DNA of 64,000 bases from Eudoraea chungangensis. Its GTDB lineage: Bacteria > Bacteroidota > Bacteroidia > Flavobacteriales > Flavobacteriaceae. Positions 9,637 to 18,858 of this stretch are shown here, in pieces (position 1 is the stretch's first letter; each line of letters opens with the position of its first letter). A model generated the notes under the pieces. That model was not told the origin of the DNA. It did not search any database and saw only the letters and a list, made by a program, of their open reading frames with translations. Location of the stretch: NCBI RefSeq assembly GCF_029360665.1, contig NZ_JARDUB010000003.1, positions 496,001-560,000 of the forward strand, given 5' to 3'. Position numbers and translations under genes: made by a program.

Positions 9637-10632
9637 ATGCGGAGACTTGCTGTTTTTTTATTCTTCCTTTTATCGCTACTTCCTGTATCCCGTCTGCAAG
9701 CACACGAGATACGCCCCGGATATTTACAAATCCAACAGGTTAGCGAAAAAGAATACCATGTTTTTTGGAAAATTCCCAGAATGGGAGATGCCGTCCCTAA
9801 AATTTATGTCGACTTCCCAAAGTCCTTTAAAGTAGAAGAATTAAAACAGCCCAATCCAATTCCCGGCTTTGTGGTATACGCCTATAAGATTAGCTCTGGC
9901 AGTCCTCTTTTCGGAACTGAGATAGGCATTCTAGGCCTAAACAAAACCTTAATAGATGTTTTGGTTAATATAGAATTTTTAAATGGGGAACGTATTCCAT
10001 TTATGTTGCAACCTGATAAGACACATCAATTAATTCCAGCAAAAGAAACTTTATGGGGAACTGTAAAAACCTATTTTATCTTAGGAGTGGAGCATATTTT
10101 ATTAGGGATAGACCATTTGCTTTTTGTACTTGCTTTAGTTCTCATTACCTCAGGTTTTTGGAAACTTTTTAAGACCATCACCGCTTTTACAATTGCACAT
10201 AGTATTACCTTGTCACTTGCATCTTTAGGGTTTGTAGGCCTCCCAGGGCCTCCGGTTGAAGCGGTAATTGCCCTGAGCATTGTCTTTTTAGCACTAGAAT
10301 TAATAAAGTATAACAAAGGAGAGCTAAGCCTTACCGCCAAATATCCCTGGATAGTAGCCTTTACTTTTGGACTACTGCATGGTTTTGGCTTTGCGGGGGC
10401 TTTAACCGATATTGGACTTCCACAGACCACTATTCCAGCGGCCTTACTTTTTTTTAACCTTGGGGTAGAAATAGGTCAGATACTTTTTGTCTTTTTTATT
10501 CTCTTCTGTCTTTGGGTCTTGAAGAAAACCGAATTAAAATTCCCAAAATGGGCACCAAATATTCCTATATATATCATAGGGGGCGTCGCCTCTTTTTGGT
10601 TAATCGAAAGGGTTTTATCGTTTTGGGCCTAA
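9637..10632 (+). CDS. HupE/UreJ family membrane protein (predicted metal permease)
   Basis: 331 residues: cleavable signal peptide (about 1-22, ending LQA-HEIRPG), a soluble beta-rich domain (about 25-135), then six or seven transmembrane helices. The membrane part has the HupE/UreJ hallmarks GVEHILLGIDHLLF (His153, Asp159, His160), AHS (His188) and HGFGFAGAL. Members of this superfamily (HupE, UreJ) are linked to nickel or cobalt uptake. The form with an N-terminal periplasmic domain is the HupE_UreJ_2 type, whose cargo is not established. As last gene of the plus-strand block it may supply the metal for the two DUF3604 enzymes, which is inference. A short palindrome before a T tract follows the stop. 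Confidence 0.85.
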   Translation: MRRLAVFLFFLLSLLPVSRLQAHEIRPGYLQIQQVSEKEYHVFWKIPRMGDAVPKIYVDFPKSFKVEELKQPNPIPGFVVYAYKISSGSPLFGTEIGILGLNKTLIDVLVNIEFLNGERIPFMLQPDKTHQLIPAKETLWGTVKTYFILGVEHILLGIDHLLFVLALVLITSGFWKLFKTITAFTIAHSITLSLASLGFVGLPGPPVEAVIALSIVFLALELIKYNKGELSLTAKYPWIVAFTFGLLHGFGFAGALTDIGLPQTTIPAALLFFNLGVEIGQILFVFFILFCLWVLKKTELKFPKWAPNIPIYIIGGVASFWLIERVLSFWA

Positions 10633-10649
10633 GTATTCCAGCAAAATTT

Positions 10650-10677
10650 GTCTAATTAGACTAGCCTTTTTTATTTT
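10650..10677 (+). terminator. possible terminator after the HupE/UreJ gene
   Basis: A perfect 12-nt palindrome GTCTAATTAGAC (10650-10661) is followed by a T-rich tract, CCTTTTTTATTTTC, in the space between the convergent HupE/UreJ and Wzc-type genes. The T tract lies inside the last codons of the opposing gene. The stem is short and AT-rich, so this is a weak call. Confidence 0.3.
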
Positions 10678-12997
10678 CAGAGCCATAGCCATAACCATGC
10701 CCGTAATTGTAGTGCTTGGCATTGCCATAGCCCACATCGTTTAAGACATAAGCCATGTGGTTTACCCTTCCCTTTGTTGCCAAGTCTTTAGAGTATTCCA
10801 ACAATTTTTTATCTGTAAAACCAGCCCTTAATACAAAGAGTGTTAAATCTGCATGCTTAGAAATAAGCAAGGTGTCTGTAACCAATAGGCTCGGGGCGGT
10901 GTCTACAATAATATAATCGAACTCTTTTTTAACGGCCTTTAAAAAATTAAGAAAACCATCTCCCGCTAATAATTCGGCCGCATTTGGTGGAATTTGACGG
11001 CTATAACACACCTTGATATTAACATCATTTACGAAGCCCTCATTTATTACATCTTGCCAGTTCATAGACTGGTCCGAAAGAAATTCGGGGAGACCTTTCG
11101 ACTTTTTAAGAATATCCAACTGTTTATGAAGCTGCGGATTACGAAGATCGCCACCAACCAATAGAACTCGTTTCTTCAGGCTAGAAAATGCCATTGCAAG
11201 ATTAATGGAAATAAGCGTTTTCCCTTCTCCTTTAATAGCAGAATTAACATAGATAACCTGTCCTTTATTCTTTTCTTTTGGAGGTAAATGATAATTTACA
11301 TTAGTACTGAGCATCCTAAAAGACTCTGCCAGAATAGAACGGTCGTGGAGACCTTTGATACTCTTGTTCTTTTTAAGAAAAGGGATTTCGCCAAGAAGAG
11401 GAATTTCCGGACTCACTTTTTCGATATCCCTTCTCCCGTGTATTTTAGTATCTAAGGAAAACTTTATATAGAGGGCGAAAAAGGGAATAACAAATCCCAG
11501 TATCAAGCTAAGAGGGTAAACTATTAATTTCTTTGGGGAGATAGGTTTAGAATCTGTAAGACTATAATCTACTACTTTAATAGAAGGCGTTGTCGTAGCC
11601 AGATTAATGGCAGCCTCTTCTCGTTTTTGAAGCAACAATAGATAGAGTTGTTCTTTAATAGTTTGTTGCCGCTCTATAGAGCGAAGCATTTTCTCTTGCT
11701 CCGGGAGTTCAGAAAACACTGCCCCTGCCCTACTATATTCCAGGCTCAGCTGACTCAGAGAAGTTCTCAGTTGGGCCTGATAGATGTTAACCGATTTTAT
11801 GATATTTACCTTCCCACGTTCTAACTGCCCTGAAATAGCCCGTAATCTGGGATGGTTAATTCCAACATTTGGCAATAGCTTGTCACGTTCTAAAGCCAAT
11901 TCGTTATAACCGGCAACCAAGGCATTCAGGCTTTGGTTTTCTAAACCAATGTCCGCCGGAAGGAGACTGTATTCTGCCTGGTTTATTACGGTTGTTTTTA
12001 GAAGTTTGGAAAGAGAAATTTGATTTTCCAAAAGCGCCACCTCATCTTCCACTTCCGATTTTCGCTGTAAGGTAACTCCGGCATCTGCTTCAATATAGGA
12101 AAGTCTATTGGTCTGTTTAAAATCTTGTTTCCCAACTTCAATAGAATCTAGTTCCGAGGCAAGGTCTACAAAACGTTTATCTATAACTTCCATGGTACGT
12201 CTGGAAACCAACTGCCGGTCTAATATGCCATCCTCATTAAATTTCGTAATAAGGGTATTTAAGATAGCCTCCGAACGTTCTACACTCTCCCCTTTTATGG
12301 AAAGGGTGAGGATTTCGCTTCTTTTTTTAGCTTCTCTTATTCCCAATGCCAGTTGCAGTTGTAAAACTGCTCTTTTAAACGGATTAATTACTACTTCATA
12401 GGTAAGGCCTTCATATTTCTCTATTGCAATTTCTTCCGGTATGACCAAAGAAATCGGTAAACCTTGTATTGAATCACCTACTGAATTTAAATTTATTACT
12501 CTGGTAAAATCATTTTCATCTGTAATTATCAAGTTTGGGTTTTCCACTGTAATTCTTAAGACTTTCTTGATTTTTAGACTATCCTCTTCAACAGTTTTTA
12601 TTGCCGTAAAAGGAGCATTCCAAACCTGGGCGGTTTTTATATTACCGACTTCAAAATATCCAATATCTAAATGTAGATCTTCAACTACTTGACTAAGTAG
12701 CCGATAGGATTTTAAAACTTCAATCTCATTATCCAGATTAATTTTGGAAGTACCATTTAAGAGAGCCATAGCATCCGAAGCTACATTTAATTCTTTACTT
12801 TCATCTACTATCTTAATCTTAGCAACAGACAGATATGTAGTTGGTGCATATCTCATATAGGCCAAGCCTAACAACAATGAAATAATAATTGAAATCAAAA
12901 AAAACGGCCAAAATCTTAAATATTTGGCCAGCATTTCCGTTAAAGTCGAGGGCTCATCAATTTCTTGTAAACTTGATAAAACAGATGAATTTTCCAT
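10661..12997 (-). CDS. Wzc-type polysaccharide co-polymerase / tyrosine autokinase
   Basis: 778 residues, the usual length of a fused Wzc. Two transmembrane helices (about 31-49 and 491-511) bracket a large periplasmic domain with coiled coils (about 270-460) containing the family NHPRL motif. The C-terminal cytoplasmic BY-kinase has Walker A (SAIKGEGKT, 586-594), Walker A' (LVGGDLRNP, 613-621), Walker B (VDTAPS) and a Tyr cluster at the tail (Tyr757, 763, 765, 769, 771), the autophosphorylation site of the family. It controls chain length and export of the polysaccharide assembled by the upstream minus-strand genes. It is last in the operon. A Wza-type export channel, its normal partner, is not in this window. 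Confidence 0.95.
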   Translation of the reverse strand: MENSSVLSSLQEIDEPSTLTEMLAKYLRFWPFFLISIIISLLLGLAYMRYAPTTYLSVAKIKIVDESKELNVASDAMALLNGTSKINLDNEIEVLKSYRLLSQVVEDLHLDIGYFEVGNIKTAQVWNAPFTAIKTVEEDSLKIKKVLRITVENPNLIITDENDFTRVINLNSVGDSIQGLPISLVIPEEIAIEKYEGLTYEVVINPFKRAVLQLQLALGIREAKKRSEILTLSIKGESVERSEAILNTLITKFNEDGILDRQLVSRRTMEVIDKRFVDLASELDSIEVGKQDFKQTNRLSYIEADAGVTLQRKSEVEDEVALLENQISLSKLLKTTVINQAEYSLLPADIGLENQSLNALVAGYNELALERDKLLPNVGINHPRLRAISGQLERGKVNIIKSVNIYQAQLRTSLSQLSLEYSRAGAVFSELPEQEKMLRSIERQQTIKEQLYLLLLQKREEAAINLATTTPSIKVVDYSLTDSKPISPKKLIVYPLSLILGFVIPFFALYIKFSLDTKIHGRRDIEKVSPEIPLLGEIPFLKKNKSIKGLHDRSILAESFRMLSTNVNYHLPPKEKNKGQVIYVNSAIKGEGKTLISINLAMAFSSLKKRVLLVGGDLRNPQLHKQLDILKKSKGLPEFLSDQSMNWQDVINEGFVNDVNIKVCYSRQIPPNAAELLAGDGFLNFLKAVKKEFDYIIVDTAPSLLVTDTLLISKHADLTLFVLRAGFTDKKLLEYSKDLATKGRVNHMAYVLNDVGYGNAKHYNYGHGYGYGSENKKG

Positions 12998-13025
12998 ATA
13001 ACTAAATAGGTCCTAAAAAATATTT

Positions 13026-13805
13026 CTACTTTTTATTAATTCTTGTATTTACATAATACTTTTTAAAGCCGTTAATTGACCAAAGAATCAGTAGATAAAA
13101 GGATTGTAAAATACTCAATTTTTCCACATCCCTATATACTTTCCAAACATAAGGAATTAGTTTTAATTTACTTCTTGAAACAGAATTCTTTCGCATTCTA
13201 TATATGGCTAAAGGCTCTTCAATACCGTATGCATAGTCTACTTTTTTCAAAACAGCCAACCAAAGCCCCCAATCTTGTCTTTTATCTAGATTTGGCATAT
13301 ACAATTTACCTATACGCCGGATATCTATAAAGGCGGTTAAACAAGAAATTGGACAAGTTTTTAAAACACTTTGATAGTTGACCTTATTAGGTACAATAAA
13401 ATCACTAATCAAAGGGTTCAATGCTTCGTCAAATCTCCTATACGATGCAAAAACAAACTCATAGTTATTATTTAAACAGGTTTGTAAGGAAGTTTCTAAA
13501 AACAAAGGCAACCATAGATCGTCACTATCTAAAAAGGTAATAAACTCACCTTTGCTTTCAAAAATTCCTATGTTTCGGGATATTCCAGGACCTGAATTGA
13601 CCGAATTATTTAAAAGCCTAATCCTACTATCTTTTTTTTGAAATTCTCTTATAATATTTAACGAATTGTCATTCGAACAATCATCAATCAAGATCATCTC
13701 CCAGTTGGAATAACTTTGCTCTTGAACAGATACGATAGTTTCAGAAATATATTTCTCCGAGTTAAAAACCGGAGTCACAATAGAAATAAGAGGTTTTTTC
13801 ATCAA
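13026..13805 (-). CDS. glycosyltransferase family 2
   Basis: 259 residues with a GT-A fold signature: SIVTPVFNSEKYI at the N-terminus, LIDDCSNDNS, then SRNIG and the metal-binding DSDD motif (FLDSDDLWLP), typical of inverting GT2 enzymes. Two Met codons open the frame (MM); the second may be the real start. It should add one sugar to the lipid-linked repeat unit on the cytoplasmic face. It lies 28 nt before the Wzc-type gene, inside the polysaccharide operon. Donor and acceptor cannot be read from the sequence. The local sequence is markedly AT-rich. Confidence 0.9.
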   Translation of the reverse strand: MMKKPLISIVTPVFNSEKYISETIVSVQEQSYSNWEMILIDDCSNDNSLNIIREFQKKDSRIRLLNNSVNSGPGISRNIGIFESKGEFITFLDSDDLWLPLFLETSLQTCLNNNYEFVFASYRRFDEALNPLISDFIVPNKVNYQSVLKTCPISCLTAFIDIRRIGKLYMPNLDKRQDWGLWLAVLKKVDYAYGIEEPLAIYRMRKNSVSRSKLKLIPYVWKVYRDVEKLSILQSFYLLILWSINGFKKYYVNTRINKK

Positions 13806-13877
13806 TGAATGAATAATTTAATATTTAACTCAAAAGGTCTAATGATCTCTATATGGTATAGGAATAAGTTGTTAATA

Positions 13878-14918
13878 TTAAGACATAAGACCGTCCTTAA
13901 ATGTTTCCCATACTTGCTCTCGGCTATATTCTCTACTTTTCAACAATGCACCTTTCCTTAAAGAAACTAATTTATTAGGGTTACGTATAAGATCTATGAC
14001 ATTTGCTACGAAATCTTGTTCATTATCAAAGTCTGTAATAACGCCTGAGGTATTATCTATAAATTCTGATGCATACATCCACTTAGTCGCAATAACAGGG
14101 AGACCCGAAATATAAGCATCAAGTATGGAACCAGGAAAGCCTTCGGTATAATACAGAGTAGGAAAAAGCATAAGATCATACTCAGTTAAGACTTGATAGA
14201 TTTCATTAGGCTGTAACACGCCTTTGTAAATTAAGTTCTCTGAAGAATTCTTACATTCTTCTTCAAATTCCTTAAGATACTCATTGTAAATAGGTCCATA
14301 GATATCTATTTTGACCTGTTCTAATTTTAGTTCAATTAGTTTTTGACTAAGCCTAAAAATGGTACTTATTCCTTTTAGTGGGTGTACACGTGCCATAAAA
14401 ACTAATCTTGTAATTTTAGTTTGTGATCTCTTTTTAGGCAAAAAGCGAATATTTCGAAAGTTATTTAAGCGTTTGACGTTGTCAAAACCAAAATCATTTT
14501 TCAAAATCGTACTTAAATAGTCGGTCTCGGGATAAATTCGATGAATACGCGATAACATAAAGGCATATAGTGGTTTGCGTTTTAAATAGTCCCCAAGCCA
14601 ACCGCCTATAACAACAAGCTGTATCTTTTGAGAAAACAATTTTGAGAACATATATAAGAAAGGAAAAATAACATTAAGACTTCGCGTTGCCGGAAGATAA
14701 ACCCATATGTCCACTTTCGTTGACTTAATGAAAGTTTTAAAAGACCCAATTTCTCTTAGGCTATGAATTTCAGAATCCAAATAATCTACTTTTGAAAAAA
14801 AAATATCCTCTTTACTCTTAAGAAGTTCATAAACATTTCTAGTTTTTATGGTCTGTCCGCATACCTTATTGCTATGATAATTAAAATTCCCAAATACAAT
14901 TACTTTAAGTCTATCCAT
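13878..14918 (-). CDS. glycosyltransferase family 4 (GT-B)
   Basis: 346 residues. The C-terminal half has the GT4 Rossmann pattern: VFMARVHPLKGI strand-loop, the KIDIYGPI segment, YKGVLQPNEI, and the donor-binding stretch TEGFPGSILDAYISGLPVIATKW, corresponding to the EX7E region, with Glu in the first position and Asp where the second Glu is expected. The N-terminal half is less conserved, as usual for the acceptor domain. It is a retaining transferase presumably acting on the undecaprenyl-linked repeat unit. It lies between another GT2 gene and a GIPC-transferase-like gene within the operon. Confidence 0.85.
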   Translation of the reverse strand: MDRLKVIVFGNFNYHSNKVCGQTIKTRNVYELLKSKEDIFFSKVDYLDSEIHSLREIGSFKTFIKSTKVDIWVYLPATRSLNVIFPFLYMFSKLFSQKIQLVVIGGWLGDYLKRKPLYAFMLSRIHRIYPETDYLSTILKNDFGFDNVKRLNNFRNIRFLPKKRSQTKITRLVFMARVHPLKGISTIFRLSQKLIELKLEQVKIDIYGPIYNEYLKEFEEECKNSSENLIYKGVLQPNEIYQVLTEYDLMLFPTLYYTEGFPGSILDAYISGLPVIATKWMYASEFIDNTSGVITDFDNEQDFVANVIDLIRNPNKLVSLRKGALLKSREYSREQVWETFKDGLMS

Positions 14919-14997
14919 TTTATCCTTCTCATTTAAATCAATTAAATAACGGCCTCAATTTATTTCATCTACCTGTATAATTATCGCCTATTATTAT

Positions 14998-16644
14998 TTA
15001 CTTCCACTTTTGAAATGCCGCATCAATAACAAAATAATCTTCAATTTGATGTAAATGGTGCACTGACATAAGACCTTTCTGGAAATCAGGCTCGAAAACA
15101 ATAGCTCTTTCTTCAATAAAAGAATCAATAGTTAGTTCGTGAATCTTATTAATATTAAGAGCCTTGCCATATACACCGTCGATATTTCTTTGTGACGGTC
15201 TGAATATATCATTTTTGTAACGAAAAATGCCCCCGCCATTTCTTGCTACTCTTGAATCGATATAAACAGGATTCTCAGTGTGTGGCAATAATACATTTAA
15301 TTTTGGACCATCAGTCTTATAAATATATAGCTCACTATTAATTGGTAAATAATCAGTTTTCTTTTTGTTAATAAATAACCAATTTTGATTCATTTTATCA
15401 TTATAAAAAAAAGCATCGGCCACCATTTCACCTTCAAAAGCAGTCGAAATGAGTTCCCATTTATTAGGGAATTGCACACATCTATAGACTTCTAATCTCA
15501 TGTTTTCTAGAGTTTCTGGCATCAAATATATCTCGCCATCCTCTTCAAATATATAAGGATACGATAGGTGATAATCCAAATTCAGAACATCTACTACATT
15601 TGTAATGTCGCCATCTTCTAATACCCCACATGATATCTTTCCTTTTTTTGTATGATACTCGTAAGTTTCATAAAAAACATAGGTTATCCCTTTATACATG
15701 AAAAGAAATGGATCAGCCCAAAATTCATTCTTAGGTGGTATTATAGGCTTCAACTCTTTGAGGTCTGAATTCAGGAAATTACCTTTCCCAAAAAATAAAA
15801 TCCAGTGTTGGTATCTAATTCCAAAAAGAATCCCAGTTATAATCTTCCAAGCCTTATCATACAGAGTAATGTAGAAGAAAAATAAATACTTGACTAGATA
15901 ACTATAATGAAGACAACTGTCTGAAGGAGTATGTATGCTAGGTAGGCTTTTTTTAATATTGATTCTTCCACTTAGTTTCCTTAAGTTCTTAGTCCATAAG
16001 GTGACTGATCCTTCTAAAAGAATATCGTTTGTTCGGGCTAATGACCAATGCGGATTAAAAAATGCTGTTTCTACTATTTCATAGGCGTTATTTTTAACTC
16101 CAAATTGGACTAAACCTACTTCAATAACAGATTTTTTATTACATATTTCCCACAATCCTGCCATATCATTATGTCCCTTATAATTACAATTAGTTAAAAT
16201 AGACCATAATCCATACTTAGTTATTCCGACTAGGTTAAAATTATATATACAGACTTCTAGATGAAGGATAATATCTAAGTAGTAACTTTGAATTCTAATT
16301 TCTTCACCATCCTTTAAGATTACTACTTCGTCCAATATTGACGGATGTATCAGTAAAGAAGGCACCTCATTAGCATAACTCAGGACTAACGATTTATCAG
16401 CTGACTGAGGTTTTTTAAAAAGGATTTTCCTCTCGATAAAAATTTGTAATTGGAAAAGAAATTTGATTAAAGAGTTAAACCAATTATTCTCCTTCTTAGT
16501 ATTTTTTATTCTTCTTTCTTTTGAATTTTTTTCTTCAATGACAAGAGATAATGTGAGATTTGGATCAGCAATAATCGATTGAACTATTCTAACTTGCCAA
16601 TTTTCTAAACCCTTAAGGCTATTAACCCATATCCCGATCTTCAT
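14998..16644 (-). CDS. glucosamine inositolphosphorylceramide transferase-like protein
   Basis: 548 residues in two parts. The N-terminus (MKIGIWVNSL..L..WQ.RI) resembles the formyltransferase-like start of this family. From about residue 310 comes a five-bladed beta-propeller-like region with the markers FWADPFLF, YVFYETYEY, YPYIFEEDGEIYLMPET and VADAFFYN, which proteins related to plant GINT1 / glucosamine inositolphosphorylceramide transferase share. In bacteria such proteins occur in polysaccharide loci and are presumed glycosyl- or acyl-modifying enzymes, but I know of no firm activity. Neighbours on both sides are glycosyltransferases, so it probably decorates or extends the repeat unit. 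Confidence 0.7.
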   Translation of the reverse strand: MKIGIWVNSLKGLENWQVRIVQSIIADPNLTLSLVIEEKNSKERRIKNTKKENNWFNSLIKFLFQLQIFIERKILFKKPQSADKSLVLSYANEVPSLLIHPSILDEVVILKDGEEIRIQSYYLDIILHLEVCIYNFNLVGITKYGLWSILTNCNYKGHNDMAGLWEICNKKSVIEVGLVQFGVKNNAYEIVETAFFNPHWSLARTNDILLEGSVTLWTKNLRKLSGRINIKKSLPSIHTPSDSCLHYSYLVKYLFFFYITLYDKAWKIITGILFGIRYQHWILFFGKGNFLNSDLKELKPIIPPKNEFWADPFLFMYKGITYVFYETYEYHTKKGKISCGVLEDGDITNVVDVLNLDYHLSYPYIFEEDGEIYLMPETLENMRLEVYRCVQFPNKWELISTAFEGEMVADAFFYNDKMNQNWLFINKKKTDYLPINSELYIYKTDGPKLNVLLPHTENPVYIDSRVARNGGGIFRYKNDIFRPSQRNIDGVYGKALNINKIHELTIDSFIEERAIVFEPDFQKGLMSVHHLHQIEDYFVIDAAFQKWK

Positions 16645-16731
16645 AATACCATGTTAGTTTAAAACCCAATTAAGCCAACGATCAAAACTATGTAATAATA
16701 GCTCATATCATTTAAGATTCTTTCTAAGGAT

Positions 16732-17700
16732 TTAGTTTATCCTTTCATATTCCAATTTATCAAATACTTTTGGCCAGAAAAAAAAGAAGGCCAATAATGT
16801 TCCTAAATCGAACACTATATATCTGAAGTACAGAGAAACCATGTTGGCATCTATTTTATTCTTCTTATAAAAGGTTTTAACTAAGATTATGAAAAAATAT
16901 AAACAAAGATAGTACGGATTCTTTAGATAGATTGCTAAAAAAACAAACCCTAAAAGAGAAAACAATGTCACCTCACGAATTAAGAGTCGATACATATATT
17001 TGTTGTGGATATGACTCCTGTATAATAAGGCCTTATAATATAAAAAATCACCCTTTAATACATCTGCCCAAAATCTATCCTTACTATTGTAGGATTCTGT
17101 ATGGTGGAATGCCAGAACCTCCTTTACACGATACAATCTATTATCTTGGAAAGCCATTCTTAACCCTAAATCCCAGTCTTCTGAGATTCTAAAATGGCAC
17201 TTCATACCACCTATATGATTCCATAACTTTCTGGTAATTAAAAATAATCCACCAGTCGTAGTTTCGTAAATATTCTCTTGTAGGTTATAATGCAATCTTC
17301 TATTTATAAATTTTCCGTTTTTGGAATAATATTGATTTTCAAAATCCCCTGAAGTAAAATTATTGAGTAATCCGTACTTATTATTATATAAAATACCCAC
17401 GGTTTCAGCTATTATTTCCATATCACCATCAATAAAAAAAAGCACATCCTTTAAAGACTCCTTGGCTCCAATATTTCTCGCAATTGCAGCATTTGTTTTA
17501 TTTATAATTGAATATATTTTGACTTCCTTGTATTTCTTAACTCTTTCTATACTATCGTCATTCGACTGAGAGTCTACATATATAATTTCGTAATTAGAAA
17601 TTCTATTTTTCTCTATACAAGAATATATACTATCCAAACATTTGGAGATCTTCCAACCTTCATTTTTACCAATTACTATAAACGAAATTCCAGTATTCAT
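16732..17700 (-). CDS. glycosyltransferase family 2 with C-terminal membrane helices
   Basis: 322 residues. GT2 motifs are SFIVIGKNEGW at the start, YVDSQSNDDS, ARNIGAKES and the DxD site FFIDGDME; a later SEDWDLGLR segment matches the catalytic region of GT-A enzymes. Two or three hydrophobic helices (about 245-310) follow, so the enzyme is probably held at the inner membrane. The stop-to-start spacing from the Wzy-like gene is 3 nt, showing they share a transcript. The sugar specificity is unknown. Confidence 0.88.
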   Translation of the reverse strand: MNTGISFIVIGKNEGWKISKCLDSIYSCIEKNRISNYEIIYVDSQSNDDSIERVKKYKEVKIYSIINKTNAAIARNIGAKESLKDVLFFIDGDMEIIAETVGILYNNKYGLLNNFTSGDFENQYYSKNGKFINRRLHYNLQENIYETTTGGLFLITRKLWNHIGGMKCHFRISEDWDLGLRMAFQDNRLYRVKEVLAFHHTESYNSKDRFWADVLKGDFLYYKALLYRSHIHNKYMYRLLIREVTLFSLLGFVFLAIYLKNPYYLCLYFFIILVKTFYKKNKIDANMVSLYFRYIVFDLGTLLAFFFFWPKVFDKLEYERIN

Positions 17701-17703
17701 GAC

Positions 17704-18810
17704 TTAAAACGTTATAAAGGTATAAGGCGAGCAACCATTCTCTCCAACATAAATTCCATAACAATACAGCATTATAAAAAATACCAAAACAGAATTAGCA
17801 AGTAGTAATTGATTGGAAACAAACAAATAACGGATTATAAAAGCCAATGCAAAGGTGCTAAAAAGTAAAAAGTAATAATTAATCCTCGTCATGAACAAGA
17901 TATGTGAGAATGAATTATATAATATAATACCAATTAGCGCAAGAGTGAAATATGGCAAACTTGAAGGCTCAACCTTTATTAACTTCGAATAAAACGACAA
18001 TATAAAAAAGCCAATTCCCACTCTTATTAGATAGCCCAATGTTAGGCTCCCAGCTTCATTAGCATTTTCAGTTAGTCCCATTGCAAAATTTCCGTAGTCC
18101 ACTTGTGTACCGGATAATATTTCTGAAAGCAAATATAAGTCGACTAAATTATCAAATGGAACGAAATGAAGTAACAGACTTATTCCAAAAGCCAAATACC
18201 AAAAAAGACTTGAAAATCGTATTTGATTTATTACAAAATATAGAGGAATAAATAAAAAAAGACTTTTATGCATTAAGCCACCCAAGAGAATAACAACTAA
18301 GTATAAAACTATTTTGCGTTCTTGGGCAAACATAACAGCTACTGATAAAGCACTCATTGCAATAGCTTGCCTTACACCATTAAATGAATAAAAATAAAAT
18401 CCATAGGTAATATAAAAGAAAATCCCTAAATAGAGAATTGGCTTATACTTATTAAAACTATAAAAAAACAATATATAAGTCAGAAAAGCGGAAATCATAA
18501 AAAAAGACCAAACTTCAAGATTTAGATTATTTAAAAATTCTACAAGTACCGTGTATCCAATTTCCATGTCTAATTCAGCAGTATTATCCATGAACTGTAC
18601 TTCTTCATACAGATAAGAATAATTTTGATAATCCTTCCCCGTATCATAGCGAAGGCCCGAAACCAACACTAAAACAAGTAGACTACAGCCAACAATAAAG
18701 TAATTACCCCTATCGTATTTTAGCTTATTTAAATGAAAACCATTTCTAGCTAGTAATACACTAGAAAAAAGAGTTGCTAAATACACAAAAAAAGTAAAGA
18801 ATTCTGTCAT
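17704..18810 (-). CDS. EpsG/Wzy-like polysaccharide polymerase
   Basis: 368 residues that are almost entirely hydrophobic, with about ten transmembrane helices. The motif GLRYDTGKDYQNYSYLYEE after the second helix, followed by E.GY..L, is the EpsG family signature, as is FNGVRQAIAMS in the middle (the 'R-Q-A' loop). EpsG/Wzy proteins polymerise lipid-linked repeat units at the periplasmic face of the inner membrane. Together with the flippase at 19884-21350 this defines a Wzx/Wzy-dependent pathway. Confidence 0.9.
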   Translation of the reverse strand: MTEFFTFFVYLATLFSSVLLARNGFHLNKLKYDRGNYFIVGCSLLVLVLVSGLRYDTGKDYQNYSYLYEEVQFMDNTAELDMEIGYTVLVEFLNNLNLEVWSFFMISAFLTYILFFYSFNKYKPILYLGIFFYITYGFYFYSFNGVRQAIAMSALSVAVMFAQERKIVLYLVVILLGGLMHKSLFLFIPLYFVINQIRFSSLFWYLAFGISLLLHFVPFDNLVDLYLLSEILSGTQVDYGNFAMGLTENANEAGSLTLGYLIRVGIGFFILSFYSKLIKVEPSSLPYFTLALIGIILYNSFSHILFMTRINYYFLLFSTFALAFIIRYLFVSNQLLLANSVLVFFIMLYCYGIYVGENGCSPYTFITF

Positions 18811-18858
18811 GCTCGATGAGTTGATATGTGACTTATTCTATCGATCATTTTATTAGTA

